DNA of 42,356 bases from CANDYO01 sp049653745 (GTDB lineage: Bacteria > Pseudomonadota > Alphaproteobacteria > Rickettsiales > CANDYO01), in the NCBI GenBank assembly GCA_049653745.1, contig JBASGW010000040.1:1-42356 (forward strand). The letters run 5' to 3'. This document shows positions 1 through 7,535 of the stretch, one piece after another (the stretch's first letter is position 1; each line of letters opens with the position of its first letter). The position numbers and the translations under genes are program-made. Below the pieces are notes generated by a model. It did not search any database and was not told the origin of the DNA. It saw only the letters and a program-made list of their open reading frames with translations.

Positions 1-8
1 GAAGTTTA

Positions 9-1367
9 ATGCTTCAAAGCGATCAAGCTCAATCTTTTAACCAAATTATGAATCAACAAGAGATTAGTTCAATATCTACAGTTCATTTAAAAAGGTGGTT
101 TGAATTCTCTAAAATAATTGATAAGGAATCAGAGATTTTAGCGTATATAGCAGAATTTGGTAACCAAAAGATGCTTGATAAGTACTGCAAAACTCATAAT
201 AAAACTAAAAATGATCTTGAGCAATGGAGGGATTCAAAGGGTAAGCCTTTTCTGCATTTGGTAATTGAAAAAAACAATTATGATTTAGCTGATTTGCTTA
301 TAAAAGAAGGTCTCAATATTAACGTTCAAGATAAGCAGGGCAATGTTCCATTACATATTGCTGTAATGACAGGTAATGTTAGAGCTTTTAAAAGTCTTAT
401 AGTTGTTGGAGCGAATCAAGAAATTGAAAATAAATCTAAGTTAATTCCTATACAAAAAATAGTTGAATTAAAAGAAGAGTATTTTAAAAAATTTATAGAA
501 TTAGGAGCAGATTTAAATGCTAAGAATTCTAGAGGGTTTACTGCTATATATAGAGCAATTGAAATAGGAGATATGGATGCATTAAAAGGGCTTATTAATG
601 CTGGAGCAAATGTGGATATTCAGGATAATGAAGGTAATAGTTTATTACATTTTGCTGCTGGAAGTGATAAAGCCAAAGCGCTTCAAATATTAATTGAAGC
701 GGGTGCTAAGGTTGAAGTCTATAATAAAACAAATGAGAGTTTCTTTGATGTTGTTCAAGATGATTGTGATAATAAAACTATTCATATAGTAAATGAAGCA
801 ATAGAGGCTAGATTAAAAAAAGAAAATTTGAGAGAAGATGTTACTATTATATCTGCTAACCAAACTACTGCGGTGATTCAAGAAAATGATGCTCAGGGCC
901 GAATTTATACTGAGGATGGAGTGGTGAAGGCAAGGGCGAATTCAATTATTACTGAAAGGACTATTTCTACGATTAGTACTAATTCTGATAATTCTGCTCT
1001 TCAAAGTGATACAGATAGTTTAGAAGCTGTAAAACGAAAATTTCTATCTGAGATAGATAGGAAATATGTTAGGAGAAATTTAAAGGTTAAAAAAAAGGCA
1101 ATAAAATATATTGACAGCGTTAAAGAAGGTATGGAGGTAGCGCAAGAATATAAAGAATATGAGGATGGTCAGGCTCGCAAAGGTATATCCAGTAAATTTG
1201 CAGGATTGCTTAAAGGAATTAGAAAAACTGATAATGATATGATCCAAGAAATTACCAAGCAATTTAAATCTTATGCTAAGGATCCAAGTAAACAAATTAC
1301 TCTACCTTCGCGCTATAATCTTCCTAGCTTTGGTAAGAAATCAGATAAAGGACAAACAAAGCAATAA
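9..1367 (+). CDS. Ankyrin-repeat protein, candidate host-directed effector (5' end may lie outside the window)
   Basis: The 452-residue reading frame has about five ankyrin repeats, near residues 78-109, 110-142, 143-174 (degenerate), 175-207 and 208-240. They show the usual helix-turn-helix pattern and hinges such as GANVDIQDNEGN and GADLNAKNSRG. About 70 residues without repeats come first, and a highly charged Lys/Glu-rich tail (about 340-452) follows. No signal peptide or membrane segment is visible. Ankyrin proteins of intracellular bacteria often act on host proteins, some through type IV secretion, but that role is inference here. The frame is open back to the first base of the window, and no ribosome binding site can be judged, so the true start could lie further upstream. 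The ankyrin fold is well supported; the target is unknown. Confidence 0.85.
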   Translation: MLQSDQAQSFNQIMNQQEISSISTVHLKRWFEFSKIIDKESEILAYIAEFGNQKMLDKYCKTHNKTKNDLEQWRDSKGKPFLHLVIEKNNYDLADLLIKEGLNINVQDKQGNVPLHIAVMTGNVRAFKSLIVVGANQEIENKSKLIPIQKIVELKEEYFKKFIELGADLNAKNSRGFTAIYRAIEIGDMDALKGLINAGANVDIQDNEGNSLLHFAAGSDKAKALQILIEAGAKVEVYNKTNESFFDVVQDDCDNKTIHIVNEAIEARLKKENLREDVTIISANQTTAVIQENDAQGRIYTEDGVVKARANSIITERTISTISTNSDNSALQSDTDSLEAVKRKFLSEIDRKYVRRNLKVKKKAIKYIDSVKEGMEVAQEYKEYEDGQARKGISSKFAGLLKGIRKTDNDMIQEITKQFKSYAKDPSKQITLPSRYNLPSFGKKSDKGQTKQ

Positions 1368-1394
1368 AAAATGGGTTTTATAGTTTATAGTTTT

Positions 1395-1410
1395 TATCTC
1401 TCTAGAGATA
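1395..1410 (+). terminator. Small hairpin after the ankyrin gene, possible weak terminator
   Basis: TATCTCT and AGAGATA form a perfect 7-bp inverted repeat with a 2-base centre, 28 bases after the ankyrin stop codon. The stem is AT-rich, the loop is very tight and no clean T run follows, so termination is only a guess. The rest of the 181-base gap before infA holds no gene that I can see. Confidence 0.25.
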
Positions 1411-1548
1411 TGTTGTTCTTCATGAATTTTTCTATGCTTTGAGCTGAGAATTCTGGTGCTTGTTAAAAATTAACTTTCCAAAAATGTAATAATGTGCGAT
1501 ATTAAAGAAAAATTAATTGATATCATAAATTAGGAAATAAGAATTTAT

Positions 1549-1767
1549 ATGGCAAAAGAAGAATTAATTGAATTTAACGGCGTGGTAACTGAATTATTGC
1601 CAAATGCAATGTTTAGAGTGAAGCTTGATAATGATCATGAAGTTATTGCTCACACTTCAGGTAAAATGCGAAAAAACAGAATAAGAATTCTTATCCATGA
1701 TAAAGTTACTGTGGAAATGACCCCTTACGATCTAAGTAAAGCCAGAATCAAACTTCGCTTAAAATAG
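1549..1767 (+). CDS. infA: Translation initiation factor IF-1
   Basis: This 72-residue protein is the normal length for IF-1, which binds the ribosomal A site during initiation and helps IF-2 and IF-3 select the start codon. The OB-fold sequence is easy to recognise: the MAKEELIEFNGVV start, NAMFRVKLDNDHEVIAHTSGKMRKNRIRI in two blocks, and the end YDLSKARIKLR. The ATG start matches the family start exactly. maf follows after 91 bases on the same strand. Nothing about it is unusual, and the identification is secure. Confidence 0.97.
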   Translation: MAKEELIEFNGVVTELLPNAMFRVKLDNDHEVIAHTSGKMRKNRIRILIHDKVTVEMTPYDLSKARIKLRLK

Positions 1768-1858
1768 ACATTAGTTTTTATGCTCTTTTTTGTTATTTTT
1801 GCATAAGTGGAAGTGATAAATTAAGTAGATTCATACTTAACTTAAGGAATATCAAAAC

Positions 1859-2458
1859 ATGAAACTAATTCTTGCTTCAGCCTCTCAGAATAGACTCTCC
1901 TTATTAAAGAGTGTTGGAGTTAATCCAGATCAAATTATTTCTCCCAATATTGATGAAACTCCCTTAAAAAGAGAAAGCTCAGATAAGCTAGCCTTAAGGC
2001 TTGCTAATCAGAAAGCTGAGGCGGTTGCTGCAATTTTATCAGAAGATGCCTTAATAATTGCTGCAGATACTATAGTGGGTACCAAAACAAAAGTTTTTGA
2101 AAAAACTTCCACCGATGATGAGGTTAGAAAATCTATAGAGTTTTTTTCTGGACGCAGAATTTATATTAAAACTGCAGTTGCTGTTATTAAGATAGAAAAT
2201 GGGGTGATTACAGCTAAATCAACCAAATTAGTTATTGGTAAAGTTAAATTCAAGCGTTTAAGTATAGAAGAAATAAACCATTATGTTGATAGTAAAATTG
2301 GTTTAAGAGTTTCAGGTGGCCTAAATATTGAAAATTACGGACAGGTGTTAATCAAGGAAATTTCTGGCTCTCATTCTGGAATAATTGGTTTACCTTTATA
2401 TGAAACTATGAATATGTTAAAAGGCCTAGGACATGACCCTTTTAAAAGCAAAAGCTAA
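1859..2458 (+). CDS. maf: Maf-family nucleoside triphosphate pyrophosphatase
   Basis: Maf proteins hydrolyse non-canonical or methylated nucleoside triphosphates to monophosphates (a house-cleaning role) and are linked to septum control in some bacteria. The 199-residue product has the N-terminal LILASASQNR motif (family form LASxSPRR), the acidic IIAADTIVG motif near residue 70 and the FFSGRRIYIKTAV segment. The pocket residues that separate the dTTP/UTP type from the m7GTP type cannot be read with confidence, so no subtype is given. AAGGA lies about 10 bases before the ATG. The last 26 bases overlap ispE, which suggests translational coupling. Confidence 0.9.
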   Translation: MKLILASASQNRLSLLKSVGVNPDQIISPNIDETPLKRESSDKLALRLANQKAEAVAAILSEDALIIAADTIVGTKTKVFEKTSTDDEVRKSIEFFSGRRIYIKTAVAVIKIENGVITAKSTKLVIGKVKFKRLSIEEINHYVDSKIGLRVSGGLNIENYGQVLIKEISGSHSGIIGLPLYETMNMLKGLGHDPFKSKS

Positions 2459-3260
2459 GATTAATCTATTTTTTCAAATTATTGGTAGGCGTGAAGATGG
2501 CTATCATTTGATTGAAAGTTTGGTTGTGTTTGCGAAGGATTTATATGATCTAATAGAAATTCTACCTGCATCAAATAATAAAACTGAAGTTGTTGCTGGA
2601 AAATTTGCTGATCTGCTTCAGAATGAACCTAATAATCTTATTGATAAAGTTTTAGATATTTTCTCCGATGATAATTATCATTGCAAATTAACTAAAGATA
2701 TTCCAATTGGCGCTGGTTTAGGTGGCGGGTCTTCTGATGCAGCAATAGTTGCAAAATTCTTAAACAAACAGCATTTAGATATTAATTTTGAGCTCACTAA
2801 AATTGGCGCTGATTTACCTGTATGTTATCATGCCAATTCCTCATTTTGTGAAGGAATAGGAGAGGCAGTTAAGCCAGTAAAAAACCTGCCTTTGTTGCAT
2901 TTGGTGTTAGTAAATCCAAATAAGCTTTTATTAACTAAAGAGGTATTTAAAAATAATACTCAAGTTAATGCTTTGCCAATTGAAAATAAACCATTAGATT
3001 TTGAAAATGATATTGATAAACTTATCAATTTTCTTGAATCCTTGAGCAATGATTTAACCAAATCCGCAATGATTTTAATGCCTGAAATTACAGAAATTTT
3101 GGAGCTATTGCAAAGCCAGGAAGGTTGTTTGATTTCAAGAATGTCTGGCTCTGGCCCCACTTGTTTTGGAATATTTGCTAGTAAAGATTTAGCGATGAAA
3201 GCTCAAGATAAAATTACTAGCCTTAAAAATGATTATTTTGTTTTTTATACTTCTTGTTGA
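2433..3260 (+). CDS. ispE: 4-diphosphocytidyl-2-C-methyl-D-erythritol kinase
   Basis: IspE phosphorylates CDP-methylerythritol in the MEP pathway to isopentenyl diphosphate, which feeds quinones and the undecaprenyl carrier. The 275-residue protein is close to the usual 280-290. It shows the opening AKAKINLFFQI, the REDGYHLIESL motif, the GHMP-kinase ATP loop PIGAGLGGGSSDAA near residue 92, and the C-terminal MSGSGPTCFGIF. It starts inside the maf gene and overlaps it by 26 bases. The gene implies an endogenous MEP route, which Rickettsia species have largely lost and Anaplasmataceae keep; the taxonomic reading is inference, the enzyme call is secure. Confidence 0.95.
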   Translation: MTLLKAKAKINLFFQIIGRREDGYHLIESLVVFAKDLYDLIEILPASNNKTEVVAGKFADLLQNEPNNLIDKVLDIFSDDNYHCKLTKDIPIGAGLGGGSSDAAIVAKFLNKQHLDINFELTKIGADLPVCYHANSSFCEGIGEAVKPVKNLPLLHLVLVNPNKLLLTKEVFKNNTQVNALPIENKPLDFENDIDKLINFLESLSNDLTKSAMILMPEITEILELLQSQEGCLISRMSGSGPTCFGIFASKDLAMKAQDKITSLKNDYFVFYTSC

Positions 3261-3327
3261 CAGGTCATGTCTTCTAAATAGAATGCGAATGTGGTAATAT
3301 ATTTTAAAATCAATAAGGAGAATTTAT

Positions 3328-3669
3328 ATGCACAGTGACGACATCGATGTTAAATTAACAAAGCAACAAAAAGCTCATCTTAGATATAAGGCATCTAAAA
3401 TGAAAAAATCAACGGCAGTTGATAATTCACTTGAAAAACAACCAGCAAAAGTTGAGGAGTCTAAAAAAGTTATATTAGTTGATGAAAATTCAGAAGATCA
3501 AGATTCTTTAACTAAGTTAGGTGAAGACAACCAAAATAAGGATGTAATCATCACCAGTAGTGGAATAGCAACTCCCTCTGCTATGATAGATATGGATGTT
3601 TTAGATTCTGAAGATTTTGTTATGGTTGAGGCTGTTAATGCATTATCTTTAAGTGGAATAATCAGTTAA
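3328..3669 (+). CDS. Small acidic protein of unknown function
   Basis: I do not recognise this 113-residue protein. It begins with a basic stretch (KLTKQQKAHLRYKASKMKK, about residues 10-28), continues through an acidic, probably disordered middle (about 50-80), and ends with a more hydrophobic segment (VEAVNALSLSGIIS). No signal peptide is seen. A strong AAGGAG ribosome binding site lies about 8 bases before the ATG, which supports a real gene. Its stop codon overlaps the stop of the convergent GST gene by four bases (TTAA shared). It could be an RNA- or protein-binding adaptor, but there is no direct evidence for that. Confidence 0.7.
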   Translation: MHSDDIDVKLTKQQKAHLRYKASKMKKSTAVDNSLEKQPAKVEESKKVILVDENSEDQDSLTKLGEDNQNKDVIITSSGIATPSAMIDMDVLDSEDFVMVEAVNALSLSGIIS

Positions 3670-4331
3670 AAGTCTAAATTCTGATAATGTGGTGGAGGGG
3701 TGAAGCTCATTATTCTATCATTTAATAAAGGCCTAAAGCTGGGGCGAGATTTTAAAACGGCGTACCATTCTTTAGTAAGTTGGTGCTTGTCCCAGTGCAT
3801 ATCATTTAAATAGTCTAATGTTGAAATTTGAGTGGCGGCAGCAATATCAGCTAAGCTTACATTATCCCCTGCAAGCCACTTTCTAGAATGTAATAAAAAT
3901 TCTATGTAATCTAGGTGGTAAATCAAATTATTTCTAGCAATTCTTAAGACATTGCTTTTTGGCTCTCCCCGTCTAGTATAATGAGAGATTACTTTTTCTT
4001 CTAATAAATACTTGGTTACTTCATTATAAAAATTATGAGTAAACCAATGAAATAAACGTCTAATTTCAGCGTTAGCTAGATGGCTTTTGCTAAGAAATGA
4101 TATTTCTTCATCGACAGCTTCTAAATATTCACAAATTGCATAAATAGGGCATATATTATAGGATTCGATAGATAGAACCGGCAATTCCATAGAGGGATTT
4201 ATAGTGCTTAAATGAGGTGATCTTTCCCAGGCTCTTTCTTCAATTAATTTAAAATGCAATTGTTTTTCACTGAGTAAAACTCTTGCTAAGCGAGATAAGG
4301 GGCAAATAGGAAAATGATATAAAGTATACAT
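3666..4331 (-). CDS. Glutathione S-transferase family protein
   Basis: The 221-residue protein has the two-part GST layout. A thioredoxin-like N-terminal domain (about residues 1-80) contains the conserved cis-Pro context SMELPVLSI and the ICEYLEAVD helix. An all-helical C-terminal domain follows, with the family N-capping motif GDNVSLADIAAATQ near residue 155. A Cys-Pro pair (FPICPLSR, near residue 10) sits where catalytic Cys or Ser/Tyr residues occur in GSTs. The substrate cannot be deduced. It is the last gene of a four-gene minus-strand operon and starts 3 bases after prmC ends. Detoxification or a stringent-starvation-type role are both possible. Confidence 0.85.
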   Translation of the reverse strand: MYTLYHFPICPLSRLARVLLSEKQLHFKLIEERAWERSPHLSTINPSMELPVLSIESYNICPIYAICEYLEAVDEEISFLSKSHLANAEIRRLFHWFTHNFYNEVTKYLLEEKVISHYTRRGEPKSNVLRIARNNLIYHLDYIEFLLHSRKWLAGDNVSLADIAAATQISTLDYLNDMHWDKHQLTKEWYAVLKSRPSFRPLLNDRIMSFTPPPHYQNLDF

Positions 4332-4334
4332 TAA

Positions 4335-5177
4335 TTAAACGCTCACTATAATGGCTCTTTCAATATTATTTAGATCAAAGAGCATCTTCTTTACAATATA
4401 ATTATGCTGAATAAAAATTTCTTTTACAGCTTTTCCTTGATCATAACCAAATTCCAGTATAGCACAAGCCCCTGGTTTTAAAAGATATGATATTTTTTGT
4501 GCAAGATGCCTGTAAGGATTTAATCCATCTTCTCCACCATCAAGTGCTAATATTGGGTCATAATTTTTAACTTCTTCAGCAAGATTGGTAATGTCATTAG
4601 TAGGAATATAAGGTGGGTTGCTAACAATAAGATCAAATTTATGATCCACGGCATCGGTCCAATTATTATTAATAAGAATTATGCGCTCTTTTAAGTTAAG
4701 TTGTTGCGCATTAAGAGAGACAATTTTTAAAGCATCTAAAGAAATGTCGCTAGCTACGCCAATAGCGTTAGGAAATTCTCTTAACAAAGAAAGTGATAAA
4801 CATCCACTGCCGCTACCAAGATCAAGGAATTTTAGTTTGTTTTCTTTATGTGGTAGCAAATCTAAAGAAGCTTGGATAATAACTTCACTATCGGGGCGTG
4901 GATCTAAGGTATGTTGATTTACAATAAAGTCATCCTTCCAGAAAGATTTCCTACCAATAATTTTAGCCACCGGTTCATTATTAATTCTTCTAGCTAAAAA
5001 ATTCTCATATCTGATGATATCATTATCAGATATTAATTGCTCGGGATAAAGGTAAATTGTCTCAATGGAAACATTAGCTGCATGTTGCAATAATAGCCTT
5101 GCATCCAAAGAGGATGTAGGTATTTCTGCTTGATTTAGCTTTAGTGTGGAAGCTTTTAATAGCTCTTTAATTTTCAT
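4335..5177 (-). CDS. prmC: Release factor glutamine N5-methyltransferase
   Basis: PrmC methylates the glutamine of the GGQ motif in release factors RF1 and RF2, raising termination efficiency. The 280-residue protein has the N-terminal helical domain (about 1-85), a SAM-binding glycine loop (LDLGSGSGCLSLSLL, near 118) and the catalytic NPPYIPT motif near residue 185. In Rickettsia the homologue is fused to a TrmB-type tRNA methyltransferase; here it ends at the normal length, so it is the unfused form. Its start overlaps the rpe stop by four bases, indicating coupled translation. Identification is secure. Confidence 0.94.
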   Translation of the reverse strand: MKIKELLKASTLKLNQAEIPTSSLDARLLLQHAANVSIETIYLYPEQLISDNDIIRYENFLARRINNEPVAKIIGRKSFWKDDFIVNQHTLDPRPDSEVIIQASLDLLPHKENKLKFLDLGSGSGCLSLSLLREFPNAIGVASDISLDALKIVSLNAQQLNLKERIILINNNWTDAVDHKFDLIVSNPPYIPTNDITNLAEEVKNYDPILALDGGEDGLNPYRHLAQKISYLLKPGACAILEFGYDQGKAVKEIFIQHNYIVKKMLFDLNNIERAIIVSV

Positions 5178-5833
5178 GCTAGTAAAGAGGCAATATTTTT
5201 CTTGTAGAAGTCAGGTCCATCTTTAAAAATATAATTTCCTGATACTAGAACATCAGCTCCCGCTTTTAGAGCTTGCTTAGCAGTTTGTGGATTAATTCCT
5301 CCATCTACTTCTAATTCAATTTTTCTATGGCTATGGTCAATCTTTTTTCTAATTCTTTCAATTTTATGAAGTTGAGTAGGTATAAATTCTTGTCCTCCAA
5401 ATCCTGGATTAACAGTCATAACCAGCACAAGATCCACAAGATCAAGAATATAATCTAATGTATCTTCATGAGTGGATGGCACCAAAGAAATGCCAGCTTT
5501 TTTTCCTAATGATTTAATTAGGTTTAAGCTGCGATCCAAATGCAAAGTGCTTTCAGCATGAATAGTTATTATGTCTGCTCCAGCTTCTGCAAATTCTTTT
5601 ATATAGTGATCAACATTATTTATCATTAAATGAACATCAAATATTAGATTGCTATATGGACGGATTGCTTTAACAATTTTTGGACCAATAGTTAAGTTAG
5701 GAACAAAATGACCATCCATAATATCTATGTGAATGTAATCAGCGCCACTTGCACTAATTGCAGTTACTTCTTCTCCTAATTTTGAGAAGTCAGCTGATAA
5801 TATTGATGGAGCTATTTTAATATTTTTATTCAT
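5174..5833 (-). CDS. rpe: Ribulose-phosphate 3-epimerase
   Basis: Rpe interconverts ribulose-5-phosphate and xylulose-5-phosphate in the non-oxidative pentose phosphate pathway. The 219-residue TIM barrel is standard length and carries the metal-binding and catalytic motifs in order: APSILSADFSKLG at the start, YIHIDIMDGHFVPN, DVHLM, MTVNPGFGGQEF and EVDGGI. Its presence implies at least part of the pentose phosphate pathway, a set that Rickettsia mostly lacks but other Rickettsiales retain. It sits 5 bases after the DUF2610 gene and overlaps prmC by four bases within one operon. Confidence 0.96.
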   Translation of the reverse strand: MNKNIKIAPSILSADFSKLGEEVTAISASGADYIHIDIMDGHFVPNLTIGPKIVKAIRPYSNLIFDVHLMINNVDHYIKEFAEAGADIITIHAESTLHLDRSLNLIKSLGKKAGISLVPSTHEDTLDYILDLVDLVLVMTVNPGFGGQEFIPTQLHKIERIRKKIDHSHRKIELEVDGGINPQTAKQALKAGADVLVSGNYIFKDGPDFYKKNIASLLA

Positions 5834-5838
5834 TTAAA

Positions 5839-6117
5839 TTACTTATTTGTTTCTTCTGCTTCTTGGTCTTGCTCTTGCTGAGCAGCCCCTAAGGCATAAA
5901 CGCATAAATCTTCAAAACATACACCATTAGAGTCAGAAATTTCCTTTAATTTAGCTATACTATCCATAACTTCTGGTGGAATATTGCCTCCACGTTCTTT
6001 TGACAGCCAATTTGATTGAAAATTTAATGGATGATGATTTGGCTCAGGATCGCCTATATATATGGTAAATGGTGCTTTTTGCCCGCCAAAATCGCATGGT
6101 ACTGTAAATTTCTTCAT
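5839..6117 (-). CDS. DUF2610-family protein
   Basis: This 92-residue protein begins MKKFTVPCDFGGQKAPF and contains HHPLNFQSNWLSKERGG and FEDLCVYALGAAQ, which I recognise as the DUF2610 family found mainly in Rickettsiales. The function is unknown. The fold looks like a short beta segment followed by helices, and the last 15 residues are acidic and probably disordered. It has no signal peptide. It is the first gene of the DUF2610-rpe-prmC-GST operon, so it may be a small cytosolic factor, though neighbouring housekeeping genes give little guidance. The family assignment is from memory and rests on several matching blocks. Confidence 0.8.
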   Translation of the reverse strand: MKKFTVPCDFGGQKAPFTIYIGDPEPNHHPLNFQSNWLSKERGGNIPPEVMDSIAKLKEISDSNGVCFEDLCVYALGAAQQEQDQEAEETNK

Positions 6118-6210
6118 ATAAACCTCATTATCTTTATATAAAGAATATACTTTAATTCACTAAAAATAAATACCATAAAGTGATTTACAAAAATTATCTA
6201 GGTATAGAAA

Positions 6211-6420
6211 TTGTCAATATTGGCTGTGGTAGCTTATGAATTTATTATAGAGCCTAAAAATAATTGGTTAGTAAAAGATCTGCAAAAAGCTATCGGTGAT
6301 GAATTATTTTCAGAAGAATTATCCTTATTTTATACCACTCAATTGTTGGTAGAAGAAAATACTTCTTTAGATGTGTTGGGCTCTAGCTCCTTAGTTGTTG
6401 AAATAGTGCAAGAGTTATAA
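6211..6420 (+). CDS. Very short orphan ORF, uncertain gene
   Basis: The 69-residue frame starts with TTG; another TTG at 6220 or a GTG at 6226 could serve instead, and an in-frame TAG at 6205 blocks any longer form. No good ribosome binding site precedes any of these. The product is acidic, with a short helix-like segment (WLVKDLQKAIGDELF) and a hydrophobic end. I recognise no family. It lies between the divergent DUF2610 gene and the tRNA-Arg promoter. It may be a real small protein or a chance frame. Confidence 0.35.
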   Translation: MSILAVVAYEFIIEPKNNWLVKDLQKAIGDELFSEELSLFYTTQLLVEENTSLDVLGSSSLVVEIVQEL

Positions 6421-6437
6421 GTTATTTCATTCTTATC

Positions 6438-6466
6438 TTGAGCTTGTAATAGAAAGCTGATATTTT
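6438..6466 (+). promoter_or_regulatory. Sigma70-type promoter for tRNA-Arg
   Basis: TTGAGC (6438-6443) and TATTTT (6461-6466) are separated by 17 bases. The expected start near 6473 is about 13 bases before the tRNA. The boxes match consensus moderately; the spacing and position are what support the call. Confidence 0.55.
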
Positions 6467-6485
6467 AGTTTATCCTAAGAATAAT

Positions 6486-6562
6486 GCATTCGTAGCTCAG
6501 CTGGATAGAGTTTTGCCCTCCGAAGGCAAAGGTCGGACGTTCGAATCGTCTCGAATGCGCCA
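6486..6562 (+). tRNA. tRNA-Arg, anticodon CCG
   Basis: The 77-base sequence folds into a full cloverleaf. The acceptor stem GCATTCG/CGAATGC is perfect, the D stem is GCTC/GAGT, the anticodon stem TTGCC/GGCAA has the loop CTCCGAA, and the T stem GGACG/CGTCT has the loop TTCGAAT. The anticodon CCG reads CGG (Arg). The terminal CCA is encoded in the DNA. kdsA begins 41 bases later. No direct repeat of the tRNA 3' end was noticed nearby, so it does not look like an integration site. Confidence 0.95.
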
Positions 6563-6603
6563 TTAAAATAATTTTTATAGCTGTAATAAATCTCGAGGAA
6601 AAA

Positions 6604-7434
6604 ATGCAAAAACATATTAAAATTGGTAATAATGTAGTTATAGGTAATGATTTACCTTTTGTTTTAATTGCTGGTCCATGCCAAATTGAATCTCGTGAGC
6701 ATGCTTTAGAAATGGCTGATGAGTTAGTTAATCTAACTCAAAAATTAAATATAGGTTTTATATATAAATCATCTTTTGATAAAGCTAATAGAACAAGTAT
6801 TAGTGGTCAAAGAGGTATCGGTTTAACTAAAGGAATGGAAGTTTTGCAAGAAGTGAAGCAAAAATATGGCTGTCCTATAGTTACAGACGTTCATACTGAA
6901 GAGCAATGTGCAATGGTTGCTAAATATGTTGATATATTACAAATTCCAGCCTTTTTATGTAGGCAGACAGATTTACTGGTGGCTGCAGCTAGAACTGGTA
7001 AAGTTGTTAATGTTAAAAAAGGACAATTCTTAGCTCCTTGGGATGTTGTAAATATTGTAAAAAAATTGGAAGCCTGTGATAATCATAATATTATGCTTAC
7101 TGACCGTGGAACATCTTTTGGTTATAATACTTTAGTTTCAGATATGCGTGCATTACCCATAATGGCTAAAACAGGTTATCCGGTTGTCTTTGATGCTACT
7201 CACTCAGTTCAGCAACCAAGTGCTGAAGGTGGAAAAAGTGGTGGTCAGCGTGAATATGTTGAAGTTTTAGCTAGAGCTGCAGTTGCTGTTGGTGTGGCAG
7301 CAGTTTTTATGGAAACTCATCAAGATCCTAATAATGCTCCTAGTGATGGGCCATGCATGATCCATTTAAAAGATATGCCTAGATTAATTGAGAAATTAAT
7401 GGCTTTTGATAAGTTAGCCAAAGGTATAAATTAA
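6604..7434 (+). CDS. kdsA: 3-deoxy-8-phosphooctulonate synthase (KDO8P synthase), Cys-type
   Basis: KdsA condenses arabinose-5-phosphate with phosphoenolpyruvate to make KDO-8-phosphate, the precursor of the inner-core sugar of lipopolysaccharide. The 276-residue TIM barrel has LIAGPCQIES (Cys26), the FDKANRTS phosphate site, GQFLAPWD, TDRGTSFGYN, DATHSVQ and FMETHQDP. Cys26 in AGPC corresponds to the metal-ligand cysteine of metal-dependent enzymes such as that of Aquifex; the E. coli class has Asn there. The His of DATH and the Glu of METH are the other expected ligands. The gene implies a KDO-containing LPS. No other kds genes are in the window. Confidence 0.96.
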   Translation: MQKHIKIGNNVVIGNDLPFVLIAGPCQIESREHALEMADELVNLTQKLNIGFIYKSSFDKANRTSISGQRGIGLTKGMEVLQEVKQKYGCPIVTDVHTEEQCAMVAKYVDILQIPAFLCRQTDLLVAAARTGKVVNVKKGQFLAPWDVVNIVKKLEACDNHNIMLTDRGTSFGYNTLVSDMRALPIMAKTGYPVVFDATHSVQQPSAEGGKSGGQREYVEVLARAAVAVGVAAVFMETHQDPNNAPSDGPCMIHLKDMPRLIEKLMAFDKLAKGIN

Positions 7435-7460
7435 TTATCTACTCCTATTTTTATGCTCGT

Positions 7461-7509
7461 CAATTCAAATAGTAAATGTATCACTTCATTGATTTTGCTA
7501 TTTGAATTG
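7461..7509. repeat. 12-bp perfect inverted repeat after kdsA
   Basis: CAATTCAAATAG (7461-7472) and CTATTTGAATTG (7498-7509) are exact reverse complements separated by 25 bases. It lies between the kdsA stop and the decayed FAD-oxidase gene, which converge here. The stem is AT-rich and has no T run, so it is a weak candidate for a bidirectional terminator; a mobile-element relic is also possible. Confidence 0.5.
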
Positions 7510-7535
7510 GTGTATGATATGTTTTAGAAGTGTTT

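Noticed and set aside
6486..6562. tRNA-Arg as an integration site
   Set aside because: I found no repeated tRNA 3' end nearby and no integrase; kdsA follows at once.
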